This document shows, piece by piece, positions 18,670-28,374 of a stretch of DNA of 64,000 bases (the stretch's first letter is position 1; each line of letters begins with the position of its first letter). Source of the stretch: Cyanobacteria bacterium M_surface_10_m1_298 (GTDB taxonomy: Bacteria; Cyanobacteriota; Cyanobacteriia; PCC-6307; Cyanobiaceae). The notes beneath the pieces were generated by a model. It had not been told where the DNA came from and searched no databases. It worked only from the letters and a program-made list of their open reading frames with translations. The stretch is taken from the NCBI GenBank assembly GCA_016882485.1, contig VGPT01000003.1, forward strand, positions 1-64,000. Direction: 5' to 3'. A program made the translations under genes and the position numbers.

Positions 18670-19218
18670 TCAGCCTTGGCTGAGCAGCATCAGGCTGCTG
18701 CCTCCATAGTTTTTCTGCTTCACAAGAGTCCAACCCGCCGGTCGCTCCGGCGGTTTTTTTGTGGCGTACTCGAGCAGTACTAAACCCTCGGGCTGGAGCC
18801 AACCGCGCTCGCTGATCACCTGGAGCACGGGGCCGTAGAGCTCAGCCGCATAAGGCGGGTCGGCATAGATCAGATCGAAGGGGGTCACCGCTGCTGTTCT
18901 GAGCCAATGCCGCACCTCCTGGTTGACCACGCTCACCTCAGGATCCGAGGCCAGGCCGGAACACACCAGCTGCAGGTTGCTGCGGGCCACCTGACTGATC
19001 GCTCGGTCTTCCTCCACGGCCACCACCCGTGCCGCCCCCCGCTGGAGGGCTTCGCAGCCCATGACCCCGCTGCCGCAGAACAACTCCAGCCAGGAGGCCT
19101 GAGGAATCTCGGCGGCCAGCATGTTCATCACCGCCAACCGAACCCGTGAGGCGGTGGGTCTGGCCTTGTCACCCGGTGGGCTCTGCAGCTTGCGGCCGCC
19201 GCTGAGGCGAAGGCTCAT
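18670..19218 (-). CDS. rsmD: 16S rRNA (guanine(966)-N(2))-methyltransferase
   Basis: ASWLELFCGSGVMGCEALQRGAARVVAVEED; DLIYADPPYAAELYG. Confidence 0.92.
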   Translation of the reverse strand: MSLRLSGGRKLQSPPGDKARPTASRVRLAVMNMLAAEIPQASWLELFCGSGVMGCEALQRGAARVVAVEEDRAISQVARSNLQLVCSGLASDPEVSVVNQEVRHWLRTAAVTPFDLIYADPPYAAELYGPVLQVISERGWLQPEGLVLLEYATKKPPERPAGWTLVKQKNYGGSSLMLLSQG

Positions 19219-19841
19219 GGGCGCTGTTCAACCCAGCGCAGCCAGCGCCGCAGGATCTGCTCTCCGGCCAGTCCTGATTTCTCCGGGTGAAACTGACAGG
19301 CCCCCACGCTCCCGCTCCAGACCGCCGCCGTGACCTGGCGATCGGCGAAGCGCACCGAGGTGGTGATGCAGCGTGGATCCTTGGGTTCGGCGGCAAAGGA
19401 GTGCACGAAATAGACCCAACTTGCGTCCCCATCGGCGGGGAATAACGGCGAGGGGTTGACCCGCTGCAGGGGTTCCCAGCCCATATGGGGAATGGGATGT
19501 CCGCTGACCCGCGGCAGGGCAGCAATGTGCCCGCTCAGCAGTCCGAGCCCGCGCGCTTGACCCTCATCGCTGCTGTCAAAGAGCAGTTGCAGGCCCAGGC
19601 AGATGCCCAGCAGAGGGCGATCGGCGCGGCACCAGCTTTTGATCGCGGGCACCATCCCCGAGGCCTCGAGCCGCTCCATCGCTGGATCGAAGGCTCCCAC
19701 TCCCGGAAGCACGAGCGCCTGGCAACCCTGCATCTGCTCCGGGCTCTGCACGCTGATCACCGTGCAGCCCAGACGCTCGAGGGCCCGCTGCACGGAATGA
19801 AGGTTCCCCATGCCGTAGTCGATCAGGCCGATGCAGGTCAT
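19215..19841 (-). CDS. hisH: Imidazole glycerol phosphate synthase subunit HisH
   Basis: IGLIDYGMGNLHSVQRALERLG; LLGICLGLQLLFDSSDEG. Confidence 0.97.
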   Translation of the reverse strand: MTCIGLIDYGMGNLHSVQRALERLGCTVISVQSPEQMQGCQALVLPGVGAFDPAMERLEASGMVPAIKSWCRADRPLLGICLGLQLLFDSSDEGQARGLGLLSGHIAALPRVSGHPIPHMGWEPLQRVNPSPLFPADGDASWVYFVHSFAAEPKDPRCITTSVRFADRQVTAAVWSGSVGACQFHPEKSGLAGEQILRRWLRWVEQRP

Positions 19842-20905
19842 GGGCAGGGGGGCAGGCTGCAGACACGTTGGCCAGGTTGCTCGATCGCGGGGGCCACCTC
19901 CACGGGCAGGTCATTGAGGCGATCAATCAGGCGATAAAGCAGGCCGATGCGGCGTCGATCCAGGTGAAAGCGTAGGCAGGGCCGCAGGATCCCATTGCTG
20001 TCGCAGCTCTCTCCCTGACTGATGTTGCCTTCATCCACTAGATCATCGAACTCCCGATTGAGGGTGTTCAGGATGTCGCTGGGAATGGGGCTGTGCAGCA
20101 ACAGCTCCATGCGGTCTTCCGCGAACTGGGCGATGTGAAACACCCGATAGAAATGGCAGATATGCTCCATCGCCTCGGCGGCTGTGCTGGCCTGCTTGAG
20201 CAGGCTGGTGTCCTCCGGTGAGATCAGGCCGCGGCTGGCGAGGTCCTGCTGAATGTCCTGTAGCCAGTCCGGCCAGAAGCGATCACCGCTGGGGGCGAGC
20301 ATCACCAGGGGGATCGGCGGGGTCCGACCGGTCTGGATCAGGGTGAGGGATTCGAACAGTTCATCAAAGGTGCCGAAGCCCCCCGGCATGACCACCAGGG
20401 CGTCGCTCTCCCGCAGGAAGAACAGTTTTCGGGTGAAGAAGTAGCGGAAGTGCAGCAGCCTGCCGTCGCACGCGTTCACATAGCGATTGGCGTGTTGCTC
20501 GAAGGGAAGATCCACATTGAGGCCAATGCTGTTTTCGCATCCGGCTCCACGATTGGCGGCTTCCATGATTCCGCCGCCGGCTCCGGTCATCACCTCGAAG
20601 CCACGCGACACGGCCTCCACCGCCAGCTCCTGAGCCAGGCGGTAGGCGGCCTCTTCAGGAGCCGTGCGGGCGGAACCAAACACCGTCACCTTGCGGGTCT
20701 GGCGGTGGGGGGCAAACACGCTGAGGCCGTCTCGGATGTCGGCGAGCGCCCCATTGATCAGACGCCATTCATCGGCATCCCCGCTGTTGCGGGCGATCTC
20801 CAGCAGGCTCACGACGCTGCGCTCGATCGCCCGACGCTGGGGGTGATCCTGCAGGGCAGCGGCCAGGGCCTGTAGGGGGCTTTGCTCCATTGGCAGAGGA
20901 TGCAC
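19838..20905 (-). CDS. LOG family protein (lysine decarboxylase-like)
   Basis: VMTGAGGGIMEAANRGA; VVMPGGFGTFDELFESLTLIQTGR (PGGxGTxxE). Confidence 0.9.
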   Translation of the reverse strand: MHPLPMEQSPLQALAAALQDHPQRRAIERSVVSLLEIARNSGDADEWRLINGALADIRDGLSVFAPHRQTRKVTVFGSARTAPEEAAYRLAQELAVEAVSRGFEVMTGAGGGIMEAANRGAGCENSIGLNVDLPFEQHANRYVNACDGRLLHFRYFFTRKLFFLRESDALVVMPGGFGTFDELFESLTLIQTGRTPPIPLVMLAPSGDRFWPDWLQDIQQDLASRGLISPEDTSLLKQASTAAEAMEHICHFYRVFHIAQFAEDRMELLLHSPIPSDILNTLNREFDDLVDEGNISQGESCDSNGILRPCLRFHLDRRRIGLLYRLIDRLNDLPVEVAPAIEQPGQRVCSLPPCP

Positions 20906-20924
20906 GGCCAGCGTGGATGGCCAA

Positions 20925-20950
20925 TAAAAAGCCCGGCATCAGCCGGGCTT
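20925..20950 (-). terminator. Rho-independent terminator of trxA
   Basis: On minus strand: AAGCCCGGC-TGAT-GCCGGGCTT followed by TTTATT. Confidence 0.75.
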
Positions 20951-20972
20951 GGAGACTACCGGGCGGTTGTGC

Positions 20973-21296
20973 TCAGAGGTATTTAGAGATGGTGCCGGAG
21001 AGGGTGGTCTTGGGCACGGCTCCCACGACGGTGTCGACCTTCTGGCCGTCTTTGAACACCATCAGGGTGGGGATGCTGCGGATCCCGTACTGGCTGGCCA
21101 CGTTGGGATTCTCGTCGGTGTTCAGTTTGAACACCTTGATTTTGCCCTCGAATTCCTTGGCGATCTCGTCAACGATCGGGGCCACCATGCGGCAGGGGCC
21201 GCACCAAGGGGCCCAGAAATCAACCAGCACGGGCACATCGCTCTTGAGCACGTCTTGCTCGAAGGAAGCGTCGGTGACGGCTGCAGCGCTGGACAT
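20973..21296 (-). CDS. trxA: Thioredoxin
   Basis: [22 protein letters not shown]; 107 aa. Confidence 0.97.
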   Translation of the reverse strand: MSSAAAVTDASFEQDVLKSDVPVLVDFWAPWCGPCRMVAPIVDEIAKEFEGKIKVFKLNTDENPNVASQYGIRSIPTLMVFKDGQKVDTVVGAVPKTTLSGTISKYL

Positions 21297-21399
21297 CCGG
21301 TAGAGGATCAGGGTTTTTGGAATGTAGCAACGAGTTTTGGCGTTGGCCCAGGCCTGCCGAAACTCGTTACCGGCCCGGTGGGCCGGAATCTGGATAAGT

Positions 21400-21455
21400 G
21401 AAAGCCCGGACGCGCCGGGCCAGGGGGTGTGAGGAGTGTGAGGGCCGAAGCCCGC
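21400..21455 (-). ncRNA. yfr1: Yfr1 small RNA
   Basis: Minus strand reads GCGGGC-UUCG-GCCCUCACACUCCUCACACCCCCUGGCCCGG-CGCGU-CCGGGCUUUC: 5' hairpin, exposed ACUCCUCACAC core, 3' terminator hairpin, in the guaB-trxA intergenic position known for Yfr1. Confidence 0.9.
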
Positions 21456-21479
21456 ACATCCGGAGGCTAACGCGGTCGC

Positions 21480-22679
21480 CTACTTGCCCATACCCAATTG
21501 CTGGGCCTTCTGATAAACCTTGCCCTCGGTGAGCAGAGAGGGGGCCACCACCACCTCGACCTGCTGCATCTCTTTGAGGGTGCGGGCGCCAAGGGTTCCC
21601 ATGGAGGTCTTGATGCAGCCCAGCAGGTTCTGGGTGCCGTCATCAAGGGAGGCGGGGCCCCGCAGGATCTTCTCGAGGCTGCCGGTGGTGCCCACCTTGA
21701 TGCGGGTGCCACGGGGCAGCACGGGGCTGGGGGTGGCCATGCCCCAGTGGAATCCGCGGCCGGGAGCTTCGGAGGCGCGGGCGATGGGTGAGCCGATCAT
21801 CACGGCGTCGGCGCCGCAGGCGAGGCACTTGCAGATGTCACCGCCGGTGACGATGCCGCCGTCGGCCACGATCGGCACGTAGCGGCCGCTCTCCTTCATG
21901 TAGTCGTCGCGGGCGGCGGCGCAGTCGGCCACGGAGGTGGCCTGGGGGATGCCGATGCCCAGCACGCCGCGGCTGGTGCAGGCGGCGCCAGGCCCGATGC
22001 CGACCATCACACCGGCTGCACCGGCACGCATCAGCTTGAGAGACACGTCATAGGTGACGCAGTTGCCGATGATCACCGGCACGCCGAAATCGCGGCAGAG
22101 GGCTTCGAGATCAAGGCTTTCCTGACCCTCGGGCCCCACATGCTCGGTGCTCACCACCGTGGCCTGCACGAAGAACAGATCGGCGCCGGCTTCGGCGATG
22201 GCCTTGCCGAACTTGAGGGCCGCCACAGGGGTTGCGCTCACGGCAGCGATGCCGCCGCGCTCCTTGATTTCAGCGATCCGCTTGCGGATCAGGTCTTCCC
22301 GAACCGGCTGGCTGTAGAGCTCCTGCATCAGGGGCACGAACTCGTCCTTGCCTACCGAGGCGATGCGATCCAGAGCGGGGTTGGGGTCGTCGTAGCGGCA
22401 CTGAACCCCCTCCAGGTTGAGCACGCCGAGGGCCCCTTGCTTGGCCAGCTCGACGCACATCCCGACATCCACCACGCCATCCATGGCGCTGGCGATGATC
22501 GGGATCTCACGGCTGATGCCGCCCAGGGTCCAGCTGCTGTCCGTCACGGCCGGATCGACCGTGCGACCACCGGGCACTAGGGCGATTTCGTCAATGCCGT
22601 AGGCGCGGCGCACAGTACGGGAACGGCCGAGCTGAATGTCCACCTGAGACTTTTTGACGCAATCGAGACAAGCTATCAA
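21480..22679 (-). CDS. GuaB3 family IMP dehydrogenase-related protein (no CBS domains)
   Basis: IGPGAACTSRGVLGIGIPQATS catalytic loop; about 390 aa with no CBS insertion. Confidence 0.9.
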   Translation of the reverse strand: MIACLDCVKKSQVDIQLGRSRTVRRAYGIDEIALVPGGRTVDPAVTDSSWTLGGISREIPIIASAMDGVVDVGMCVELAKQGALGVLNLEGVQCRYDDPNPALDRIASVGKDEFVPLMQELYSQPVREDLIRKRIAEIKERGGIAAVSATPVAALKFGKAIAEAGADLFFVQATVVSTEHVGPEGQESLDLEALCRDFGVPVIIGNCVTYDVSLKLMRAGAAGVMVGIGPGAACTSRGVLGIGIPQATSVADCAAARDDYMKESGRYVPIVADGGIVTGGDICKCLACGADAVMIGSPIARASEAPGRGFHWGMATPSPVLPRGTRIKVGTTGSLEKILRGPASLDDGTQNLLGCIKTSMGTLGARTLKEMQQVEVVVAPSLLTEGKVYQKAQQLGMGK

Positions 22680-22712
22680 CCGGTCGGTTGTGGCCTGGCT
22701 CGTCGGCTGGCC

Positions 22713-23336
22713 TCAGCGTTGGCCCCGGAAGCTCTTCCAGCGCTGCTTGAGGCTGCTGATCACCTGATGGCGGTCATCGCTGCGCACCAGTCGAGTCAGG
22801 CTGAACTGCACCACAGCGATCACACCGGCCAGCTCCAGCAGGCCAGGCAGCAGGGGGATGCTGTCCAGCACGCCCAGCAGCGCCGAGTAAATCCGCAGCA
22901 CCAAGAGCACGGCGATCAGACCGGCCCCCCAGGTGATCGGGGTGCGGGCTGACTGCCATTGCTGTTGCAGTTGGCCACTGCCCAGCCAGTCTTTGATTTT
23001 CTGAACCAGCAACTCCCACTCCCCGCCTTCGCCACTGTCTTCAAGGCTCGTGGTGGGGGTGAGGCTGGCGGGCACCTCAGTGGTGCTGGCCACACTGGGC
23101 ACGCTGCTGCTGATCGCCGTGGGCTCCGGCTCTGCGGCTGGAGCGATGGTGGTGCTGAAACTCACGGCCGTTTCAGGGGCCTGAGGCTCCTCTGTTTGAG
23201 GTTCTTCGGCTTCTGCGGGTGGGGCGTCGGCTGGAGCGCTGCTGGCTTCCTCGTTCACAACCTCTGGCGCCACCTCTTGCGCAACCTCGGCAGGCTGCTG
23301 CTCGGCATCCGGCTGGGGGGCAGGAGCATCAGCCAT
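22713..23336 (-). CDS. CAAD domain-containing membrane protein
   Basis: Pro/Ala/Glu-rich N-terminus, two TMs and C-terminal amphipathic helices (KDWLGSGQLQQQW...RLVRSDDRHQVISSLKQRWKSF). Confidence 0.8.
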   Translation of the reverse strand: MADAPAPQPDAEQQPAEVAQEVAPEVVNEEASSAPADAPPAEAEEPQTEEPQAPETAVSFSTTIAPAAEPEPTAISSSVPSVASTTEVPASLTPTTSLEDSGEGGEWELLVQKIKDWLGSGQLQQQWQSARTPITWGAGLIAVLLVLRIYSALLGVLDSIPLLPGLLELAGVIAVVQFSLTRLVRSDDRHQVISSLKQRWKSFRGQR

Positions 23337-23410
23337 GGGTCTGTCTTAAAGCGTGAAAACGGGAGCTTACGGCCGTTTCCACCGGTCTGCAGGCCCCAGT
23401 TTCCGTGTTC

Positions 23411-24562
23411 TCAGGGTCGTTCGTTCAGCCCGCGCGGGCTACTGCGCTCCGGCAAGGCTGCAAACGGCAGGCGCAGGGGAAAGGCTCCGCTGCGCAGCTG
23501 ATGGCTCAAGCACTCGGCGATCTCGGCAGCCAGTCTCGGACTGTGGGCTGGAGCCACCAGTAGCTGCTGCTCACCCCAGCGGATCGAGCCCTTGGAGAGT
23601 TCGCCGTAGCTGACGCTGGTGGGGCTGGGTCGTACGCGCCGGGGTACGCCGTAATCGATCAACGGCACCTCCAGCTCGTCCGGGTTGACCGCCAGCTGTT
23701 CGGCCTGCTGCAGGGTCAACAGGAGCACGGGGGCGGCCATCGCCACCATCAGCCCGGTGCTGCCGTCCGGCAGTCGGGTCGCGCGCAGCCACTGGGGTTG
23801 CAGGTCGTGCAGGTTCACATCCACGGCACAGCAGGCTCCAGGGCTGAGGGCATGGCCAAGTGCTGAGCGTTTGGGATTGGGTTGATGGCCACTGCCGGCG
23901 CCACTGACCCAGCCGATCGCACCGGCCACCATCACCGGAGAGCCAAGACCCAGTTGCTGGAGGCCCGGCATCGACAGGCCGATGCTCCCCGGACCTGGAG
24001 AGCTGACCAAGCCACTCCCCCAGGGTCCGAGCACCGGCCCCCAGGGGGTTGGGGTGATGCCTTCTCGGCTGCTGAAGGCCACCACTCCGTTTTCATTGAT
24101 GCCCCGGTGCAGCAGCAGGCGTCCGCCGTCGATCTGATCGAGGCGCAATTCTGTTTCCAGCTCAAGCCTCGGTTGCTGCCTGGAGGGGTTCCCGCTGAGG
24201 ACAAGGGGGAGTGCGCGGCCGGCCAACAGATCGCCTAAGGCGGTGGCGCCCCCCTGGTTGATCGGTACCACCAGGTCGGTGTTGCCATGGCCTCCGCTGC
24301 CTTCAGCGCTGCCGAGCCGAAACTGACGCACGCGAATCGGCGGATCGCTCGGGCCGAGGTGCAGGATCAGGGTCGCTTGGTGGGTGAGACAGGCTTCGCT
24401 GGCCACCACCACGTGCGTGCTGCGAAAGGCTGCCTCCAAGCCTTTGGAGCGCACTTGCTCCCGGAACTCGGCTGCAGGAAGCACCTGCAGGTCGCCGCTG
24501 CGTTGCAGCTGATGCAGCTCGGCCTCACTCCGGTTGGGTGGTTTCCCGCGGGAGGAGGACAT
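23411..24562 (-). CDS. Homocysteine biosynthesis (HcyBio/DUF39)-like protein
   Basis: GAIGWVSGAGSGHQP resembles the DUF39 GGGIGYxxxxGTQHxP motif; C-terminal AEIAECLSHQLRSGAFPLRLPFAALP resembles the DUF39 end. Confidence 0.6.
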   Translation of the reverse strand: MSSSRGKPPNRSEAELHQLQRSGDLQVLPAAEFREQVRSKGLEAAFRSTHVVVASEACLTHQATLILHLGPSDPPIRVRQFRLGSAEGSGGHGNTDLVVPINQGGATALGDLLAGRALPLVLSGNPSRQQPRLELETELRLDQIDGGRLLLHRGINENGVVAFSSREGITPTPWGPVLGPWGSGLVSSPGPGSIGLSMPGLQQLGLGSPVMVAGAIGWVSGAGSGHQPNPKRSALGHALSPGACCAVDVNLHDLQPQWLRATRLPDGSTGLMVAMAAPVLLLTLQQAEQLAVNPDELEVPLIDYGVPRRVRPSPTSVSYGELSKGSIRWGEQQLLVAPAHSPRLAAEIAECLSHQLRSGAFPLRLPFAALPERSSPRGLNERP

Positions 24563-24607
24563 AGGCGCAACTACCGATAAAATGGTTTCTAATCAAAGCT
24601 GTCACGA

Positions 24608-27226
24608 ATGGCGGATCCAACCGAACCCCGTGAGTTGCCCTCGGGGGACGGAGAAGGACCTGGCGGATCCGACGGCCGAATTATTCAGGCTGATCTTCGC
24701 AACGAGATGTCGCGCTCCTATCTGGAGTACGCGATGAGTGTGATCGTGGGACGGGCGCTGCCCGATGCCCGCGACGGTCTCAAACCGGTGCATCGCCGCA
24801 TCCTCTATGCGATGTACGAACTGGGGCTCACCAGTGACCGCCCTTACCGCAAATGCGCCCGTGTGGTGGGTGAGGTGCTGGGTAAGTACCACCCCCATGG
24901 CGACACCGCGGTGTATGACGCCCTAGTGCGGATGGCGCAGGACTTTTCCATGCGCATGCCGTTGATCGACGGCCACGGGAATTTCGGGTCTGTGGATAAC
25001 GATCCACCGGCCGCCATGCGATACACCGAGTCGCGGCTTCAGGCGCTCACAACCGACAGTCTTCTTGAAGACATCGAGAGCGAAACCGTCGATTTCATCG
25101 ACAACTTCGACGGGTCTCAGCAAGAGCCCACGGTGATGCCGGCGCGCGTCCCGCAGTTGTTGCTCAACGGCTCCACCGGGATCGCCGTGGGGATGGCGAC
25201 CAACATCCCCCCCCACAACCTCACGGAGCTAATCGACGGACTGCTGGCCCTGATCGCCAATCCTGAGCTGAGCGATCGGGAGTTGATGGGAATCATCCCC
25301 GGTCCCGACTTCCCCACCGGTGGCCAGATTCTGGGTCGACGCGGGATCCGGGAGATGTACGAAACCGGCCGCGGTTCCGTGACGATGCGCGGCGTCGCTT
25401 CGATTGAAACGATCGAGGCCAAGGGACGGCCCGATCGTGATGCGGTGATTATCACCGAGCTTCCTTATCAGACCAACAAGGCGGCGCTGATCGAGCGCAT
25501 CGCTGAATTAGTCAACGACAAGAAGCTCGAGGGGATCGCCGATATTCGCGATGAATCCGATCGCGATGGCATGCGCATCGTGATCGAGTTGCGCCGTGAT
25601 GCCTACCCCCAGGTTGTGCTCAACAACCTGTTCAAGCTCACGCCGCTGCAGAGCAACTTCAGCGCCTACATGTTGGCGTTGGTCAAGGGAGAGCCGATCC
25701 TGCTCACCTTGCGCAAGATGCTTGAGGTGTTCCTCGACTTCCGGGTCGAGACGATCGAGCGGCGCACCCGCTACCTGCTGCGCAAGGCGGAAGAACGCGA
25801 CCACATCCTGCTGGGCCTGCTGATTGCGCTCGACAATCTCGACGCGATCATCGCCTTGATCCGCGGCGCAGCTGACACCGCTTCGGCGCGGGCTGAGTTG
25901 GTCAGTCAGTTCGGTCTGAGCGAGATCCAGGCTGACGCCATCCTGCAGATGCAGCTGCGTCGTCTCACCGCGCTTGAGGCCGACAAGATCCGGCTCGAGC
26001 ACGAGGATCTGCTGGCCAAGATCACCGACTACAACGACATCCTGGCCCGCAAGGAGCGGGTCTTCGGCTTGATCACCGAGGAGCTCGGTGTGATCCGTTC
26101 GCGCTACGACTCGCCCAGGCGCACCGAAATTCTCGACGTTGAAGGCGGCCTCGAGGACATCGATCTGATCGCCAATGAGCGCTCAGTGGTGCTCCTCACC
26201 GAGAACGGCTATCTCAAGCGGATGCCGGTGAGCGAGTTCGAAGCCACCAGTCGCGGCACCCGTGGCAAGGCCGGCACCAAAACCCAGGGCGAGGAGGCCG
26301 TGCGCCTCTTCATCAGCTGCAACGACCACGATTCGTTGTTGCTTTTCTCGGATCGTGGTGTCGTTTACACGGTGCCTGCCTATCGCGTGCCGATCTGCAG
26401 CCGCGCCGCCAAGGGAACGCCGATCGTGCAGTTGCTGCCCATCCCCCGCGAGGAGCAGATCACCTCGCTGCTTGCGGTGAGTGAGTTTGCAGAGGATGCC
26501 GTGCTGGTGATGCTCACCAGTGGGGGCTTCATTAAACGCACCCGACTCTCGGCCTTCGCCAACATCCGCTCCAACGGTCTGATCGCCATCTCCCTTGAGG
26601 AGGGTGATGCCCTCACCTGGGTTCGCTTGGCCCAGCCCGGCGACAGCGTGTTGATCGGATCGCGCAATGGCATGACCATCCACTTCCGCCTCAGCGACGA
26701 GGAGCTGCGTCCGCTGGGCCGCACCGCCCGCGGGGTGCGCGCGATGAACCTTCGCCCTGGTGATCAGCTCGTGAGCATGGATGTGCTCCCGGTTGAACTG
26801 GCGGATCGTGTCGAAGGCAGTGCGGCCGCCGGTGATGACGACGACGCGGAAGAGGTGGCTCCGAGCGATGGTCCCTGGGTGCTGGTGGCTTCGGCCAGCG
26901 GCTTGGGCAAACGGGTGCCTGTCGATCAGTTCCGTCTGCAGAAGCGGGCTGGGATGGGCCTGCGCTGCATGAAGTTCCGCCGGGATGGCGATGTGCTCGT
27001 GGGCCTCAAGGTGCTTGGCACTGGTGAGGAGTTGCTGCTCGTCAGCGAGCGTGGCGTGATTGTGCGGATGCAGGCCGACGCGGTGCCCCAACAGTCCCGC
27101 GCCGCCACCGGTGTTCGTCTCCAGCGCCTGGATGCCGGCGATCGCCTCTCGGAGGTGGTGTTGGTGCCCCCTGCTCCTGAGGAGGACGAGGAAGACGCCT
27201 CGGCCGATGCCGCCGCCGATGCCTGA
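24608..27226 (+). CDS. gyrA: DNA gyrase subunit A
   Basis: [64 protein letters not shown]-terminal beta-pinwheel repeats. Confidence 0.97.
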   Translation: MADPTEPRELPSGDGEGPGGSDGRIIQADLRNEMSRSYLEYAMSVIVGRALPDARDGLKPVHRRILYAMYELGLTSDRPYRKCARVVGEVLGKYHPHGDTAVYDALVRMAQDFSMRMPLIDGHGNFGSVDNDPPAAMRYTESRLQALTTDSLLEDIESETVDFIDNFDGSQQEPTVMPARVPQLLLNGSTGIAVGMATNIPPHNLTELIDGLLALIANPELSDRELMGIIPGPDFPTGGQILGRRGIREMYETGRGSVTMRGVASIETIEAKGRPDRDAVIITELPYQTNKAALIERIAELVNDKKLEGIADIRDESDRDGMRIVIELRRDAYPQVVLNNLFKLTPLQSNFSAYMLALVKGEPILLTLRKMLEVFLDFRVETIERRTRYLLRKAEERDHILLGLLIALDNLDAIIALIRGAADTASARAELVSQFGLSEIQADAILQMQLRRLTALEADKIRLEHEDLLAKITDYNDILARKERVFGLITEELGVIRSRYDSPRRTEILDVEGGLEDIDLIANERSVVLLTENGYLKRMPVSEFEATSRGTRGKAGTKTQGEEAVRLFISCNDHDSLLLFSDRGVVYTVPAYRVPICSRAAKGTPIVQLLPIPREEQITSLLAVSEFAEDAVLVMLTSGGFIKRTRLSAFANIRSNGLIAISLEEGDALTWVRLAQPGDSVLIGSRNGMTIHFRLSDEELRPLGRTARGVRAMNLRPGDQLVSMDVLPVELADRVEGSAAAGDDDDAEEVAPSDGPWVLVASASGLGKRVPVDQFRLQKRAGMGLRCMKFRRDGDVLVGLKVLGTGEELLLVSERGVIVRMQADAVPQQSRAATGVRLQRLDAGDRLSEVVLVPPAPEEDEEDASADAAADA

Positions 27227-28352
27227 TCACCGCGGCGATCTTTGGATCGCCAACACGGTGTCAGATCTGATCGAGGGAGATGTGCAGGAGCACCTCCCGC
27301 TGGAGGCCATTCCTCTTGCAGGTGATGTGCTCGGCCTTGGCACCACCACCAGCATCGACAATGGGGAGCTCACCTTTTTACCCAACGAAACGGGTAACAC
27401 CACCATCTGGAAGTGCCAGGCCTCCGATGGAGGCATTCGCCGATTGATGTCAGGCGATGGGGGCTCTCACTTCCCCTATGTCTGCTTCAGTGCCGATGTC
27501 TCGGGTTTAAAGGTCAACGTTGATCTTGAGCAACTGCGGCCAGAGCCCGGCGCTCCGTTGCAGGCCGTGGTGGCTGAGGCCATTGATTGGCTGCGCCATC
27601 AGAACCGACTGCCGGAAGCCCCGATCTATGGCCTGCGGGCTGAGTTGGAGTGGGACAGTTTGATCATCACCGTGGCCTCGAAGTTGTGCATGGGGCAGCA
27701 GCGCCGCAATGTTCGGCTGGCCACGAGTGAAAGCAGTGGCTCCTTGGCCGCCCTCAGCATTTACCAACTGCTTCAGCACTACCGCTTGGCGCCCACCGAT
27801 CCTGGTGATGCCAGTGATCCGATTCGCTACCTCGGGGCCTCGTTGCACTGGGATTGCTGCGGTTTCTATGACACCCAACCTGAGTTGGGCCGGGTCACCG
27901 TTCCTCAGCCCAATGCCCATTTGCATCTGCATGGCTGCAGTCAGGACCTGCGCTTTGGCGGCCATCTCCACCACGAACACCCCGGCACCCGCCTGCGGCG
28001 CGTGAAGCGATTGGCGATCTATCCCCTGCAGCAGCTCCATACCCTGGCCAGTGATCTGGCCATTGAGCAGGTCAGCTTCGCGAATGGATCGCTTCAGTTC
28101 CGCGTCGTGAACCACGGGGCGATGGATGTCAGCTCTGTGGGGGTCGCCATTGTTGTCGATGACAGCTACACCACCCATCGCTATCTGCGTTTGCCATGGC
28201 TCTCTGCTGGAGGCAGTGAACAATTCAGCGTGCCTCTGGAGTTGGCCAAGGGAGAGCACCGCCTTGAGGTGATCGCTGATCCCCAGAGGCAGATTCTGGA
28301 GACAGCTGATCTTCAGGCCAACAACCGTGCTGTGTTGGCGGTCAGGATCTAA
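27219..28352 (+). CDS. Alpha-acetolactate decarboxylase-like domain with CARDB-like C-terminal domain
   Basis: N-terminal [20 protein letters not shown] resembles ALDC hGDFGLGTFxxLDGEM; [14 protein letters not shown] keeps the HxH-x10-H spacing; C-terminal [21 protein letters not shown]...[12 protein letters not shown] resembles CARDB. Confidence 0.6.
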   Translation: MPDHRGDLWIANTVSDLIEGDVQEHLPLEAIPLAGDVLGLGTTTSIDNGELTFLPNETGNTTIWKCQASDGGIRRLMSGDGGSHFPYVCFSADVSGLKVNVDLEQLRPEPGAPLQAVVAEAIDWLRHQNRLPEAPIYGLRAELEWDSLIITVASKLCMGQQRRNVRLATSESSGSLAALSIYQLLQHYRLAPTDPGDASDPIRYLGASLHWDCCGFYDTQPELGRVTVPQPNAHLHLHGCSQDLRFGGHLHHEHPGTRLRRVKRLAIYPLQQLHTLASDLAIEQVSFANGSLQFRVVNHGAMDVSSVGVAIVVDDSYTTHRYLRLPWLSAGGSEQFSVPLELAKGEHRLEVIADPQRQILETADLQANNRAVLAVRI

Positions 28353-28374
28353 AAGTTCTCCAGCCAACCGGCGC

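Noticed and set aside
24846-24990. Quinolone-resistance substitution in GyrA
   Set aside because: Region reads [17 protein letters not shown]; Thr at the Ser83-equivalent is an allowed variant and the Asp87-equivalent is kept, so no resistance claim.
26183-27091. 302-aa minus-strand ORF inside gyrA
   Set aside because: Antisense shadow of gyrA with His-rich composition.
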